From: Myxococcus eversor
GTDB taxonomy: Bacteria > Myxococcota > Myxococcia > Myxococcales > Myxococcaceae
DNA length: 64,000 bases
Assembly (NCBI RefSeq): GCF_010894455.1
Contig: NZ_JAAIXY010000028.1
Location: forward strand, 86,802 to 150,801
Reading direction: 5' to 3'
The notes under the pieces: model-generated
What the model was told of the DNA's origin: nothing
The model's input: the letters and a program-made list of their open reading frames with translations, nothing else
Databases searched by the model: none
Part shown: positions 51,624 to 60,229 of the stretch, in pieces
How positions within the stretch are numbered: the first letter of the stretch is position 1
Layout of the letters: each line of letters begins with the position of its first letter
Position numbers and translations under genes: made by a program

Positions 51624-53315
51624 TCAGGCGGCCTGAGATGCGCGGGAGGGTGGCGCGGGGACATGCCCCGCCCGCACCAGGTAGTCGCCGAAGCCCTCAC
51701 CCTGCTGGCGCTCTCTCGCATACCCCGCGAACAGCGGCTCCAGCACATCGAGGATGGTCGCCTCGTCGATGTTCTCCCGCACGAGCCGGTTGAGTCGCTG
51801 GCCTCGCGCATCTCCGCCCAGGTGCAGGTTGTAGCGACCAGGGGCCTTGCCCACGAGGCCAATCTCCGCGAGGTAGGGCCTCGCGCAGCCATTGGGGCAA
51901 CCTGTGATTCGCAGCAGGATGTTGGCGTCCTGGAGGCCATGGGCCTGGAGCCGCGACTCCACGCGCTCCACGAAGGTCGGCAGGTAGCGCTCGGCCTCGG
52001 CCATGGCCAGGGCGCACGTGGGCAGGGCCACGCAGGCGAGCGCGTTGCGCCGCAGCGGGCTGGAGGTCCGGAAGCTCTCCAGGCCGTGGGCCCGGACAAT
52101 CGCGTCGATGTGCTCCTTCGACTCAGGCGGGACACCCGCGATGACGAGGTTCTGGTTGGGCGTCAGCCGGAAGTCTCCCCCATGTATCTGGGCAATCTCG
52201 CGCAGCCCCGTGAGGTGCGGCGCGCCAGGACGGTCCGCGATGCGGCCGCTGTCCAGGTGCAGCGTCAGGTGCCAGCGCCCGTCATGGCCTTCCCGCCAGC
52301 CGAAGCGGTCTCCGTTGTGCTCGAAGGTGAAGGGCCGCGTGGGCTCCAGCGCGAAGCCGAGCCGGCGCTCCAGCTCCTCCTTGAACCAGGCGACACCCCG
52401 GTCCTCGAGGACGTACTTCAGGCGCGCGCGCTTGCGATTGCCCCGGTCTCCGAAGTCGCGGTGGATTTTCAGCACCTCCTCGGCCACCACGAGCATCCGC
52501 TCGGGAGCCACGAAGCCCAGGACATCCGCCAGCCTTGGGAAGGTGTTGGCATCACCGTGCGTCGCGCCCAGGCCGCCGCCCACCGCGACGTTGAAACCTT
52601 GAAGGACGCCGTCCTCGATGATGGCGATGTAGCCCAGATCCTGCGCGAACAGGTCCACGTCGTTCTCGGGCGGCACCGCGACGGCGGCCTTGAACTTCCG
52701 GGGCAGGTAGGTGGCGCCATACAGCGGCTCCTCCTCGCCGCCCGCCACCTTCTCCTCGTCCAACCACAGCTCGTAGTACGCGCGAGTCTTCGGCAGCAGG
52801 TGCTCGGACAGGCGCACCGCCCAGTCGTACACCACCGCATGGACGCGGGTGTCCACGGGGTTGGGGTTGCACAGCACGTTGCGATTGACGTCGCCGCAGG
52901 CGGCCAGCGTGTCGATGAGGGACGCGTTGATGCGCGCAATCGTCGGCTTGAGGTCTCCCTTGAGGATGCCGTGCAACTGGAACGCCTGCCGCGTGGTGAT
53001 GCGCAGGGTGCCGTTGGCGTGCTCCCGCGCGAGCCCGTCCATGACGAGCCACTGCGCCGCGGTGCACACGCCTCCGGGCAGCCGGGTGCGCAGCATGAAG
53101 CTGTAGTCCGGCTCCAGCTTCTGCTGTCGACGCTCCTCGCGAATGTCGCGGTCGTCCTGCTGATAGCTGCCGTGGAACTTGATGAGGCTGGTGTCCGGCG
53201 TGGCGATGGCGCCCGTCACGGGGTCCGCCAGGCTCTCCGCCAGCGTCCCCCGCAGCAGTCGACTGTTCGCCTTGATGTGCTCCACTTCGGAGAGAGGCTT
53301 GGGCTGGGTGCTCAT
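51624..53315 (-). CDS. cysI: Sulfite reductase haemoprotein subunit
   Basis: The 563-residue subunit binds sirohaem and a [4Fe-4S] cluster and reduces sulfite to sulfide with six electrons from CysJ. Four cluster cysteines are visible in two pairs, VALPTCALAMAE preceded by ACV, and ITGCPNGCARPY. Two ferredoxin-like half domains are present (TTRQAFQLHGI and the later LTPNQNLVIAGV). ATG 53315 gives the family-typical N-terminus (MSTQPKPLSEVEHIKANS); the frame is open upstream to GTG 53354, inside cysJ. It is the last gene of the cys operon. Confidence 0.94.
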   Translation of the reverse strand: MSTQPKPLSEVEHIKANSRLLRGTLAESLADPVTGAIATPDTSLIKFHGSYQQDDRDIREERRQQKLEPDYSFMLRTRLPGGVCTAAQWLVMDGLAREHANGTLRITTRQAFQLHGILKGDLKPTIARINASLIDTLAACGDVNRNVLCNPNPVDTRVHAVVYDWAVRLSEHLLPKTRAYYELWLDEEKVAGGEEEPLYGATYLPRKFKAAVAVPPENDVDLFAQDLGYIAIIEDGVLQGFNVAVGGGLGATHGDANTFPRLADVLGFVAPERMLVVAEEVLKIHRDFGDRGNRKRARLKYVLEDRGVAWFKEELERRLGFALEPTRPFTFEHNGDRFGWREGHDGRWHLTLHLDSGRIADRPGAPHLTGLREIAQIHGGDFRLTPNQNLVIAGVPPESKEHIDAIVRAHGLESFRTSSPLRRNALACVALPTCALAMAEAERYLPTFVERVESRLQAHGLQDANILLRITGCPNGCARPYLAEIGLVGKAPGRYNLHLGGDARGQRLNRLVRENIDEATILDVLEPLFAGYARERQQGEGFGDYLVRAGHVPAPPSRASQAA

Positions 53316-53340
53316 GTCTTTGCTCACAGGCGAAGGGACT

Positions 53341-55182
53341 TCAGTAGACGTCACGCAGGTAGCGCCGCTCGTCGCGGAGTGTCTTCAGCCAGTCCTCGGC
53401 GTCCTCGCGGCTCCGGCCACCGTGCTCGGCGATGACGTCCACCAGGGCGGCGTGGACATCCGGGGCCATGCGTTGGGCATCGCCGCAGACGTAGAGGTGG
53501 GCGCCGCCCTCCAGCCAGGAGTAGAGCTCCTTGCCGGACTCGCGCAGGCGGTGCTGCACGTAGACCTTCGCCGCCGTGTCGCGGGAGAAGGCCAGCGACA
53601 GCTTGTGGAGCGTCTTCTTCTTCAACGCCTCCTGCCACTCCGACTGATAGAGGAACTGGCTGCGGAAGTGCTGCTCCCCGAAGAACAGCCAGTTGCGTCC
53701 GCGCGCGCCGACCTCCGCGCGCTCCTGCACGAAGGCCCGGAAGGGCGCCACGCCCGTGCCAGGGCCAATCATCACCACGTCCCGGTCCGGGTTCTCCGGC
53801 AGCCGGAAACGCTCGTTGTGCTCCACGAAGACCCGCACCGATTCCGCGTCCGCCCCGCGCGTGGCCAGGTGGGACGACGCGGCCCCGAGGTGACGCTCGC
53901 CGAAGGCCGTGTAGTCGACCACCGCCACCGTGAGGTGCGCCTCCTCGCCCACGCGCTTGGAGCTTGAGGCAATCGAGTACAGCCGGGGCGTCTGCTTGCG
54001 CAGCGCGAGCACCAGCTCCTTCGCGCTCCAGGGCGCGGGGTGCTGGCGAAGCACGTCGATGACCTGATGGCTCTTGAGGAGCGCGCGGAACGAGTCCGCT
54101 CCAGTGGGCGCCAGCAGGGACTGGAGCACCGTGCTCGCGCCGAGCGTGGCGTGGCGCTCCAGGAAGGGCCGGCTCAGGCGCGTCAGCTCCAGGCCCTCCG
54201 AGAGCCAGACCGCCAGGGCTTGAGTCTTCCCATCGCGCGTCACGGGCTCGGCGCCATCCAACCGCTGCTGCTTCAGGACGGCGTCCACCAGCTCCGGAGG
54301 ATTGGGCGCCCACACGCCCAGGGCGTCGCCCGGCGCGTACTCCAGGCCGGAGCCTTCGAGGGAAATCTCGACGTGGCGGACGTCCTTGAGCGCGCCCCTT
54401 CCGGTGATGCGTTGATTGACCAGCACCGTCGCGGAGAAGGGGGCTTCCTTGCTGATGGTGGGCGCGGTGGTGGCGCCTCGCAGCGGGACGACGGTGGCGA
54501 CGGCGGGCGCGCGGGGCTCGATGGCTTCGCGAGCCCGCGCGAGCGTCTGGTCCAGCCAGCCTGTGGCGATGGGCTCGAAGTCCAGGTCGCAGTCGGCGCG
54601 GTCCACCAGTCGCGTGGCGCCCAGCTCCGACAGTCGCGCATCGAGCGCCCGTCCCACCTCGCAGAACTTCGGATAGCTGGAGTCTCCGAGTCCGAGCACC
54701 GCGTAGCGCAGGCCCTCCAGCCGAGGCGCGCGCTTGCCCAGCAGGTGCTCGCAGAAGCCGCGCGCGTCATCGGGCGGGTCTCCATCTCCCTGCGTGCTGA
54801 TGACCACGGCCAGCAGCTTCTCGCGCGCCAGCTCCCGCACCGGGTACTCACTGGCCCGGATGATGCGCACGGGAAGTCCACTGCTCTCCGTCTGGTGCTT
54901 GAGGCGCTCCGCGACCAGCCGGCTGTTTCCCGTCTGCGTGCCGTAGACGATGGTGAGCGGCGCGGCCGGAGTCGCCGTGGGGGCCACGCTGATGGCGCCT
55001 GTCGTGGCCGCCACGCCGGGTCGTGCCGCGAGTCCCGCGGCATAGCCGCTCAGCCAGTGCAGCGCCGCCGGGTCCAGCCCCGCCACCAGCTCGAGCAGCC
55101 GCGCGCTCTTCTCCGCGCCCAGCAGCGCGTCGATGAAGGGCGGGGATGACAGGCTGAGGTTGCCTGGAGAAGAGGCGCTCAT
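53341..55182 (-). CDS. cysJ: Sulfite reductase flavoprotein subunit
   Basis: The 613-residue NADPH-dependent flavoprotein has an FMN-binding flavodoxin domain (YGTQTGNSR, STQGDGDPPDDARGF, LGLGDSSYPKFC), a connecting/FAD domain (PRLYSIASSS) and an NADPH domain (GPGTGVAPFRAF, YVCGDAQRM) ending in the usual tyrosine (LRDVY). It feeds electrons to CysI. ATG 55182 overlaps the cysN stop by 4 bp. Confidence 0.95.
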   Translation of the reverse strand: MSASSPGNLSLSSPPFIDALLGAEKSARLLELVAGLDPAALHWLSGYAAGLAARPGVAATTGAISVAPTATPAAPLTIVYGTQTGNSRLVAERLKHQTESSGLPVRIIRASEYPVRELAREKLLAVVISTQGDGDPPDDARGFCEHLLGKRAPRLEGLRYAVLGLGDSSYPKFCEVGRALDARLSELGATRLVDRADCDLDFEPIATGWLDQTLARAREAIEPRAPAVATVVPLRGATTAPTISKEAPFSATVLVNQRITGRGALKDVRHVEISLEGSGLEYAPGDALGVWAPNPPELVDAVLKQQRLDGAEPVTRDGKTQALAVWLSEGLELTRLSRPFLERHATLGASTVLQSLLAPTGADSFRALLKSHQVIDVLRQHPAPWSAKELVLALRKQTPRLYSIASSSKRVGEEAHLTVAVVDYTAFGERHLGAASSHLATRGADAESVRVFVEHNERFRLPENPDRDVVMIGPGTGVAPFRAFVQERAEVGARGRNWLFFGEQHFRSQFLYQSEWQEALKKKTLHKLSLAFSRDTAAKVYVQHRLRESGKELYSWLEGGAHLYVCGDAQRMAPDVHAALVDVIAEHGGRSREDAEDWLKTLRDERRYLRDVY

Positions 55183-56912
55183 GTTCCGCTCTCCGGTGTC
55201 GCGGTGAGGCGCCGCACCCACTGCTCCGGGGCCTCGGCGTCCTCCAACTCCCACCAGCCCGTGCCCGCGTCATGGGCCTCCTCACGCAGCGCGCGCCGGA
55301 CCTGTGGCGCCTCCGCGTACACCAGGGCGAACAGTCCCGCGCGAGCCAGGGCCAGGGCCACCTCCACGTCACCGGACACGGTGGCCACATGACGGCCCAG
55401 GTTGAACAGCTCGCGCTCCAGCGCGAAGGCGCGGCTGGCCGCATCGGGTGTGGCGGGGAGGAGGACCACGGCGCCCGCCTGGCCCAGTCGCCCATGCCGC
55501 TCGGCGCTCGTGACGAGCGACACCCCGGCACGCGACGTGGACTCCGCGGGCCCCAGCACCATGCCCGCGCCCACCGTGTCGTGGGTGAGCGCGTCGATGA
55601 CGATGAAGGCTCCCGTGCGCCGGTTCTCCTGATACGGGTCGCACAGCAGGGGACGGCGGCACACCAGCCGGACGCGGCCGATGTCGTTGAGCGCCAGCGA
55701 CTCCGCGGGCACCTCCGCCAGCTCCTCCAGGTCCTTGCGCCACAGCACGCGCTCGAACTGCGCGGGCGCGGTGCGGGTGGTCTGCTTCACCAGGTAGCGG
55801 CGCGTGACATCCAGCGGTTGCTCACCGAACCACACCAGCATCGCGTCCAGGTGCTGCAACGACAGGGGCGGCTGATCCACATGGGACAGCAGGTCGCCTC
55901 GGCTTGCGTCCACCTCGTCCGTGAGCCGCAGCGTGACGGAGTCCGTCGCGGAGGCTTCCTCCCTGGGGCCGTCGAAGGTGTCGATGGCCTGTACGCGCGT
56001 CCTGCGTCCCGAGGGCAACACCTGCACTTCGTCCCCCACGCGCACCGTGCCGGACGCCACCTGTCCCGCCAGCCCCCGGTAATCCTGGTGGGGCCGCAGC
56101 ACGTACTGCACGGGGAAGCGGAAGGGCGCGCCATCCAGCCGGCGTTGGTGCGGAAGCGACTCCAGCCAGCCCAGCAGCGTGCCGCCCTCGTGCCAGGGCG
56201 TGCGGGGACTCGGGATGGTGATGTTGTCGCCCCGGCTGGCGCTGACGGGGAACAGGCGCACGCCCTCGAAGCCCAGCGTGTGCGCGAAGTCCGCCAACTC
56301 GGAGCCGATGCGCTCGAACGTCGCGCGCTCGTAGCCCACCAGGTCCATCTTGTTCACCACCACCGCGAGGTAGGGGATGCCCAGCAGCGAGGCGATGTAC
56401 GCGTGGCGACGCGTCTGGGGCAGCACGCCCAGCCGCGCATCCACCAGGATGACGCCCGCGTCCGCCGTGGAGGCGCCCGTGGCCATGTTGCGCGTGTACT
56501 GGAGGTGCCCAGGAGTGTCCGCGATGATGATCTTCCGGCGCGACGTGGACAGGTACCGGTACGCCACGTCGATGGTGATGCCCTGCTCACGCTCGGCGCG
56601 CAGGCCGTCGGTGAAGAGGGAGAAGTCCAGCTCCTCCTCGTCACCGGCGCCCGCCGCGGCCTTGAGGCCCTGGGCCAGCAGCTCCGGGGGAATCTCCGTG
56701 CGAGCCGCCGCCCGCTTCGCGCTGGCCCGTCTCACGGCGGAGATCTGGTCCTCGAAGAGGCCGTCGCACTCATAGAGCAGCCGACCGATGAGCGTGGACT
56801 TGCCGTCGTCCACCGAGCCCACCACCGCGAGCCGAAGCAGGGCGCGGTGGGAGTGCTCGTCGAGGAGCCGCTGGATGTCGGGTTGCGGGACGGCCTGGAG
56901 TGCGGTGTCCAT
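55179..56912 (-). CDS. cysN: Sulfate adenylyltransferase large subunit with degenerate APS-kinase tail
   Basis: This 577-residue GTPase subunit of ATP sulfurylase drives APS formation together with CysD. GTPase motifs are intact: GSVDDGKSTLIGRLL, DTPGH, NKMD and SASRGDN, followed by two EF-Tu-like barrels to about residue 450. The remaining 120 residues align by eye with APS kinase (RLGQAGAVVLL, then ALERELFNLGRHV and VSGD), but the P-loop region reads LPATPDAASR in place of GLSGxGKST. The tail should not bind ATP or make PAPS. TGATG junction with cysD; 4-bp overlap with cysJ. Confidence 0.92.
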   Translation of the reverse strand: MDTALQAVPQPDIQRLLDEHSHRALLRLAVVGSVDDGKSTLIGRLLYECDGLFEDQISAVRRASAKRAAARTEIPPELLAQGLKAAAGAGDEEELDFSLFTDGLRAEREQGITIDVAYRYLSTSRRKIIIADTPGHLQYTRNMATGASTADAGVILVDARLGVLPQTRRHAYIASLLGIPYLAVVVNKMDLVGYERATFERIGSELADFAHTLGFEGVRLFPVSASRGDNITIPSPRTPWHEGGTLLGWLESLPHQRRLDGAPFRFPVQYVLRPHQDYRGLAGQVASGTVRVGDEVQVLPSGRRTRVQAIDTFDGPREEASATDSVTLRLTDEVDASRGDLLSHVDQPPLSLQHLDAMLVWFGEQPLDVTRRYLVKQTTRTAPAQFERVLWRKDLEELAEVPAESLALNDIGRVRLVCRRPLLCDPYQENRRTGAFIVIDALTHDTVGAGMVLGPAESTSRAGVSLVTSAERHGRLGQAGAVVLLPATPDAASRAFALERELFNLGRHVATVSGDVEVALALARAGLFALVYAEAPQVRRALREEAHDAGTGWWELEDAEAPEQWVRRLTATPESGT

Positions 56913-57829
56913 CAGAAGTACCCCTCGCGCTTCTTCAGCTCCATGGAGCCTTCTTCGTCGTGGTCGATGAGTCGGCCCTGGCGCTCGGACTGTCGCGCGT
57001 GGACCATTTCGTGGATGACGGCCTCCACCGTGGTGGCGGAGGACTCGATGGCGCCGCTGAGCGGGTAGCACCCGAGCGTCCTGAACCGCACCCTCCGGAG
57101 CGTGGGCTTCTCCCCGGGCCGCAGGCGCATGCGCTCGTCATCCACCATCAGCAGCGTGCCGCCCCGGTCGATGACGGGTCTCTCGGCGGCGAAGTAGAGC
57201 GGCACCACCGGGATTTTCTCGCGCAGGACGTAGTGCCACACGTCCAGCTCCGTCCAGTTGGACAGGGGGAAGACGCGCATGCTCTCGCCCGCGTCCACGC
57301 GGCCGTTGAACAGGTTCCACAGCTCCGGCCGCTGCCGACGCGGGTCCCACTGGCCATGCTTGTCGCGGAAGGAGAACACCCGCTCCTTGGCGCGGGACTT
57401 CTCCTCGTCGCGGCGGGCTCCGCCGAAGGCCGCGTCGAAGCCGTGCTGCGCGAGCGCCTCCAGCAGCGCCTGCGTCTTCATCGCGTGCGTGTACTTCTGG
57501 CTGCCGTGGTCGAAGGGGTTGATGCCCTCCGCGAGCGCCTTCTTGTTCTGATGCACGAGCAGCCGGAGGCCGTGGCGCGCGACGAAGGAGTCTCGGAACG
57601 CGTACATGTCCCGGAACTTCCACGTCGTGTCCACGTGGAGCAGCGGGAAGGGCAGGGGCGCGGGGTGGAAGGCCTTGCGCGCCAGGTGCAGCAGCACCTG
57701 CGAGTCCTTGCCGATGCTGTAGAGCATCACCGGGTTGGCGAACTCCGCCACCGTCTCGCGGAGGATGTGGATGCTCTCCGCCTCCAGCTCCTCCAGGTGC
57801 GTTGAGCGAGCGTGCGTCACGTCAGTCAT
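56912..57829 (-). CDS. cysD: Sulfate adenylyltransferase small subunit
   Basis: The 305-residue ATP pyrophosphatase subunit forms adenylyl sulfate (APS) from ATP and sulfate. It has the PP-loop as LYSIGKDSQVLLHL, then LHVDTTWKFRDMYAFRD, FGGARRDEEKSRAKER, PLSNWTELDVWHYV and GCYPLSGAIES, all standard for CysD. ATG 57829 overlaps the 3' end of cobA by 8 bp. The stop shares one base with the cysN start. Confidence 0.95.
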   Translation of the reverse strand: MTDVTHARSTHLEELEAESIHILRETVAEFANPVMLYSIGKDSQVLLHLARKAFHPAPLPFPLLHVDTTWKFRDMYAFRDSFVARHGLRLLVHQNKKALAEGINPFDHGSQKYTHAMKTQALLEALAQHGFDAAFGGARRDEEKSRAKERVFSFRDKHGQWDPRRQRPELWNLFNGRVDAGESMRVFPLSNWTELDVWHYVLREKIPVVPLYFAAERPVIDRGGTLLMVDDERMRLRPGEKPTLRRVRFRTLGCYPLSGAIESSATTVEAVIHEMVHARQSERQGRLIDHDEEGSMELKKREGYF

Positions 57830-58622
57830 GTCCCGCCTCCGCGAACCGGGGAAGCGCTTCCCCCGCCGTCGTGTGATTCCCCGCAGCGAGCGTGGGCAGC
57901 CGCGCTCGCAGCGCGACGACCTCGCCAATCACCAGCAGGGCCGGAGAGCCCAGCCCGGCCTTGCGCGCCTCCTGGGCGATGTCTCCCAGCGTGGCTTCCA
58001 CCACGCGCTGGTGCTCCCAGGTGCCTGCCTCCACGAAGGCGGCGGGTGTGGAGGCGGCCCGTCCGGCGGTGACCAGCGCCGCCGTGGCCTCTTCCAGGCG
58101 GTTGCCCGCCATGAACAGCACCAGCGTCTGGGTGCGCGCGAGGAAGTCCCAATCCGGCGCGCCGCCCGCGCGGAACGCGGTGGCGAACGTCACCTCACCG
58201 GAGACGTCCCGATGGGTGACGGGGATGCCGACCGACGCGGGCACCGCGATGCCCGAGGAGATGCCGGGCACCACCTCGTAGGGGATGCGCGCGGCCTCCA
58301 GGGCCAGGGCCTCCTCTCCTCCACGACCGAAGACGAACGGGTCTCCTCCCTTGAGACGCACCACGGTGCGGCCGAGTCGCGCCTGGGCGATGAGCACGGT
58401 GTGGATGTCTTCCTGCTGGACGGACTCGCCCCCGCCTTCCTTGCCCACGTAGATGAGGCGCGCATGGGGACGCGCGTGCTCCAGGACTCCGGGGTGGATG
58501 AGCCGGTCATGGACCACGGTGTCCGCTTCGCGCAGCAGGCGCGCCGCGCGCAGCGTGAGCAGCTCCGGGTCTCCGGGGCCCGCCCCCACCAGGTACACGC
58601 GACCTCTCGACGACTCCTTCAT
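57822..58622 (-). CDS. cobA: Uroporphyrinogen-III C-methyltransferase
   Basis: The 266-residue enzyme transfers two methyl groups from S-adenosylmethionine to uroporphyrinogen III, giving precorrin-2 for sirohaem. Motifs: YLVGAGPGDPELLTLRA, DRLIHPGVLEHA, LKGGDPFVFGRGGEE, VPGISSGIAVPA and VLFMAGNRLEE. Its position between the dehydrogenase and cysD shows that this copy serves sulfite reductase. It overlaps the upstream gene by 4 bp. Confidence 0.94.
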   Translation of the reverse strand: MKESSRGRVYLVGAGPGDPELLTLRAARLLREADTVVHDRLIHPGVLEHARPHARLIYVGKEGGGESVQQEDIHTVLIAQARLGRTVVRLKGGDPFVFGRGGEEALALEAARIPYEVVPGISSGIAVPASVGIPVTHRDVSGEVTFATAFRAGGAPDWDFLARTQTLVLFMAGNRLEEATAALVTAGRAASTPAAFVEAGTWEHQRVVEATLGDIAQEARKAGLGSPALLVIGEVVALRARLPTLAAGNHTTAGEALPRFAEAGHD

Positions 58623-59275
58623 GTGAACTCTCCAGACGACTTGAAGGTCTTCAATTCCGAACGGAGCCGAGCCACGGCGGCTCCACGCTCACCGCGCGCG
58701 AGCAGTGCGCCGAGCTCACCCTCCACCAACCGCTTCAGCAGGCGCTGTCGCCCCGGGCCGCGAGGCAGTCGCCTGCGCAGCCAGCCGCTCAACCTCGCCA
58801 GCCACACGTGGTGGGGCGCGACGTGGGCGCCCAGCTCACGCCTCAGGAGGCGCGCCAGCGCGGGGGCCTGTCCGGCGGTGGAGACCGCCACGGTGATGGG
58901 GCCTCGTCGCTCCACGGAGGGCAGGGTGAAGTCACACAGCTCCGGCTCGTCGGCGGTGTTCACCCACAGGCCCAGCGCTCGGGCCTCGGCCGTGAGGCGA
59001 TGATTCACCTCGGCGTCATCCGTCGCGGCCAGCACCAGCGCGTGGCCGCGCACATCGCCCGGCGCATAGGTCCGGCGCTCCCACTCCAGTCGTCCCTCGG
59101 AGGCCAGGCGTCGGAGCGTGTCGGTGACTTCGGGGGACACCAGGTGGAGCCGCGCGCCCGCTTCGAGCAGGGGCAGGGCCCGGCCCTCGGCGATGGTGCC
59201 GCCGCCCACCAGCAGGACGCGGCGGCCCTCCAGCCGGAGGCAGATGGGATAGTCGACAGGAGTGACGGTCGGCAT
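58619..59275 (-). CDS. Precorrin-2 dehydrogenase / sirohydrochlorin ferrochelatase (CysG N-terminal type)
   Basis: The 218-residue protein corresponds to the N-terminal half of CysG or to yeast Met8p. An NAD-binding Rossmann motif (RRVLLVGGGTIAEGRALPLLEAG) is followed by VLAATDDAEVNHRL, the WVNTADEPELCDFTLPSV segment and TVAVSTAGQAPALARLLR. It oxidises precorrin-2 and inserts iron to complete sirohaem. The methyltransferase half of CysG is the separate next gene. It follows cysH by 14 bp. Confidence 0.92.
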   Translation of the reverse strand: MPTVTPVDYPICLRLEGRRVLLVGGGTIAEGRALPLLEAGARLHLVSPEVTDTLRRLASEGRLEWERRTYAPGDVRGHALVLAATDDAEVNHRLTAEARALGLWVNTADEPELCDFTLPSVERRGPITVAVSTAGQAPALARLLRRELGAHVAPHHVWLARLSGWLRRRLPRGPGRQRLLKRLVEGELGALLARGERGAAVARLRSELKTFKSSGEFT

Positions 59276-59289
59276 GTTCGTGGTCCACG

Positions 59290-60042
59290 TCACCGGACGG
59301 GATGCAGGCCGCATTCGCTGTGCTCGCGGGACTCCCACCACCAGCGGCCCGCGCGCTCGTCCTCGTAAGGCTTCACCGCGCGGGTGCATGGCGCGCAGCC
59401 GATGGACGGGTAGCCCCGGTCATGCAGGGCGTTGTACGGGACGGAGTTCGTCTGGATGTACGTCCACACCTGCTGCCGGCTCCAGGCCGCCAACGGGTTG
59501 AGCTTGATGAGTCCACCGTGCTCTCGGTCGTGCTCGACGACGGCGACGTCGGTGCGGTTGATGGACTGCTCACGGCGCAGCCCCGTCACCCAGCCGTCGC
59601 GGCCATGCAGCGCGCGTCGCAAGGGCTCCACCTTGCGGATGGCGCAACATTCCTTGCGCGCCTCGAGGCTGCGACGAAACGAGAAGCAGCCCTGCGTCGA
59701 CTCCAGCGCCTCGACGCGGCCTCGCTCCGGGAAGTAGGTCTCCACCGGGATGCCGTAGCGATTGCGGACGACCTCGATGAGCTCGTACGTCTCCGGTGGC
59801 AGGCGACCGGTGTCGAGCGTGAAGACGCGCAGGCTGGGCGCGTGCTTTCGCGCCAGGTCGATGAGGACCATGTCCTCCACGCCGAAGCTGGAGGCGATGG
59901 CGGCGCGAGCTCCGAGCCGCTGCTCCACCCAGGCGAGAATCTCCTCGGCGGAGGCGGCTTCGAGCGAGGCGGCTTCCGCGAGCAGCTCTGCTGGCTCGTG
60001 GGCGATTCCGAGAGGAGTGGTGGGGGACGACGAGGCGGACAC
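59290..60042 (-). CDS. cysH: Adenylyl-sulfate (APS) reductase, four-cysteine type
   Basis: The 250-residue enzyme reduces APS to sulfite with thioredoxin. It carries ECCAIRK (C132, C133) and GCAPC (C216, C219), the two pairs that hold a [4Fe-4S] cluster and mark APS use rather than PAPS use, plus the catalytic Cys in ECGLH (C244). The PP-loop-like ASSFGVEDMVL and LDTGRLPPETYEL are standard. GTG 60042 follows CTGGAG by six bases and is the only good start downstream of the terminator hairpin. First structural gene of the cys operon. Confidence 0.93.
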   Translation of the reverse strand: MSASSSPTTPLGIAHEPAELLAEAASLEAASAEEILAWVEQRLGARAAIASSFGVEDMVLIDLARKHAPSLRVFTLDTGRLPPETYELIEVVRNRYGIPVETYFPERGRVEALESTQGCFSFRRSLEARKECCAIRKVEPLRRALHGRDGWVTGLRREQSINRTDVAVVEHDREHGGLIKLNPLAAWSRQQVWTYIQTNSVPYNALHDRGYPSIGCAPCTRAVKPYEDERAGRWWWESREHSECGLHPVR

Positions 60043-60060
60043 GGTGGACTCCAGGGGATG

Positions 60061-60098
60061 AAAAACAACAAGGCCCGCGCCTCTTTCGAGGGCGGGCC
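60061..60098 (-). terminator. Intrinsic terminator in the cysH leader
   Basis: On the minus strand GGCCCGC (60098-60092) pairs with GCGGGCC (60078-60072). An inner CCTC/GAGG extension with one bulged base closes on a GAAA tetraloop. TTGTTGTTTTT follows immediately (60071-60061). It lies between the cysteine-rich leader ORF and cysH, so it would stop operon transcription unless prevented from folding. Confidence 0.85.
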
Positions 60099-60211
60099 GC
60101 GCGAGCAGGGGAGGTGGGGTGGTGCTGCTATCCACTCCTCGAGGCTCGGGGCCCGCCGTCAGGCGGACACGCCACACACGCACACGCCAGACAGCACGCA
60201 CAGCGGGCCCC
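60061..60211 (-). promoter_or_regulatory. trp-type attenuator: four mutually exclusive pairing segments
   Basis: Segment 1 (GGGGCCCGC, 60211-60203) ends directly before the first Cys codon of leader ORF B. Segment 2 (GCGGGCCCC, 60156-60148) is its exact complement just after the Cys run. Segment 3 (GGCCCGCC, 60098-60091) is an 8-bp complement of segment 2 (60157-60150). Segment 4 (GCGGGCC, 60078-60072) pairs with segment 3 to form the terminator. A ribosome stalled on Cys codons would mask segment 1, letting 2 pair with 3 and allowing read-through. Confidence 0.75.
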
Positions 60212-60229
60212 GTGGGGCGCCTGCTGCAT
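60128..60229 (-). CDS. Cysteine-rich leader peptide B
   Basis: A 33-codon ORF from ATG 60229 to TAG at 60128 contains six Cys codons within twelve codons (RCACCLACACVAC), five TGT and one TGC. An in-frame ATG at 60259 would add ten residues. No convincing Shine-Dalgarno sequence precedes either start, which is the weakest point. The stop lies 29 bases before the terminator stem. The sequence has no value as a structural protein and makes sense as a sensor of cysteinyl-tRNA for the cys operon directly downstream. Confidence 0.7.
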   Translation of the reverse strand: MQQAPHGARCACCLACACVACPPDGGPRASRSG

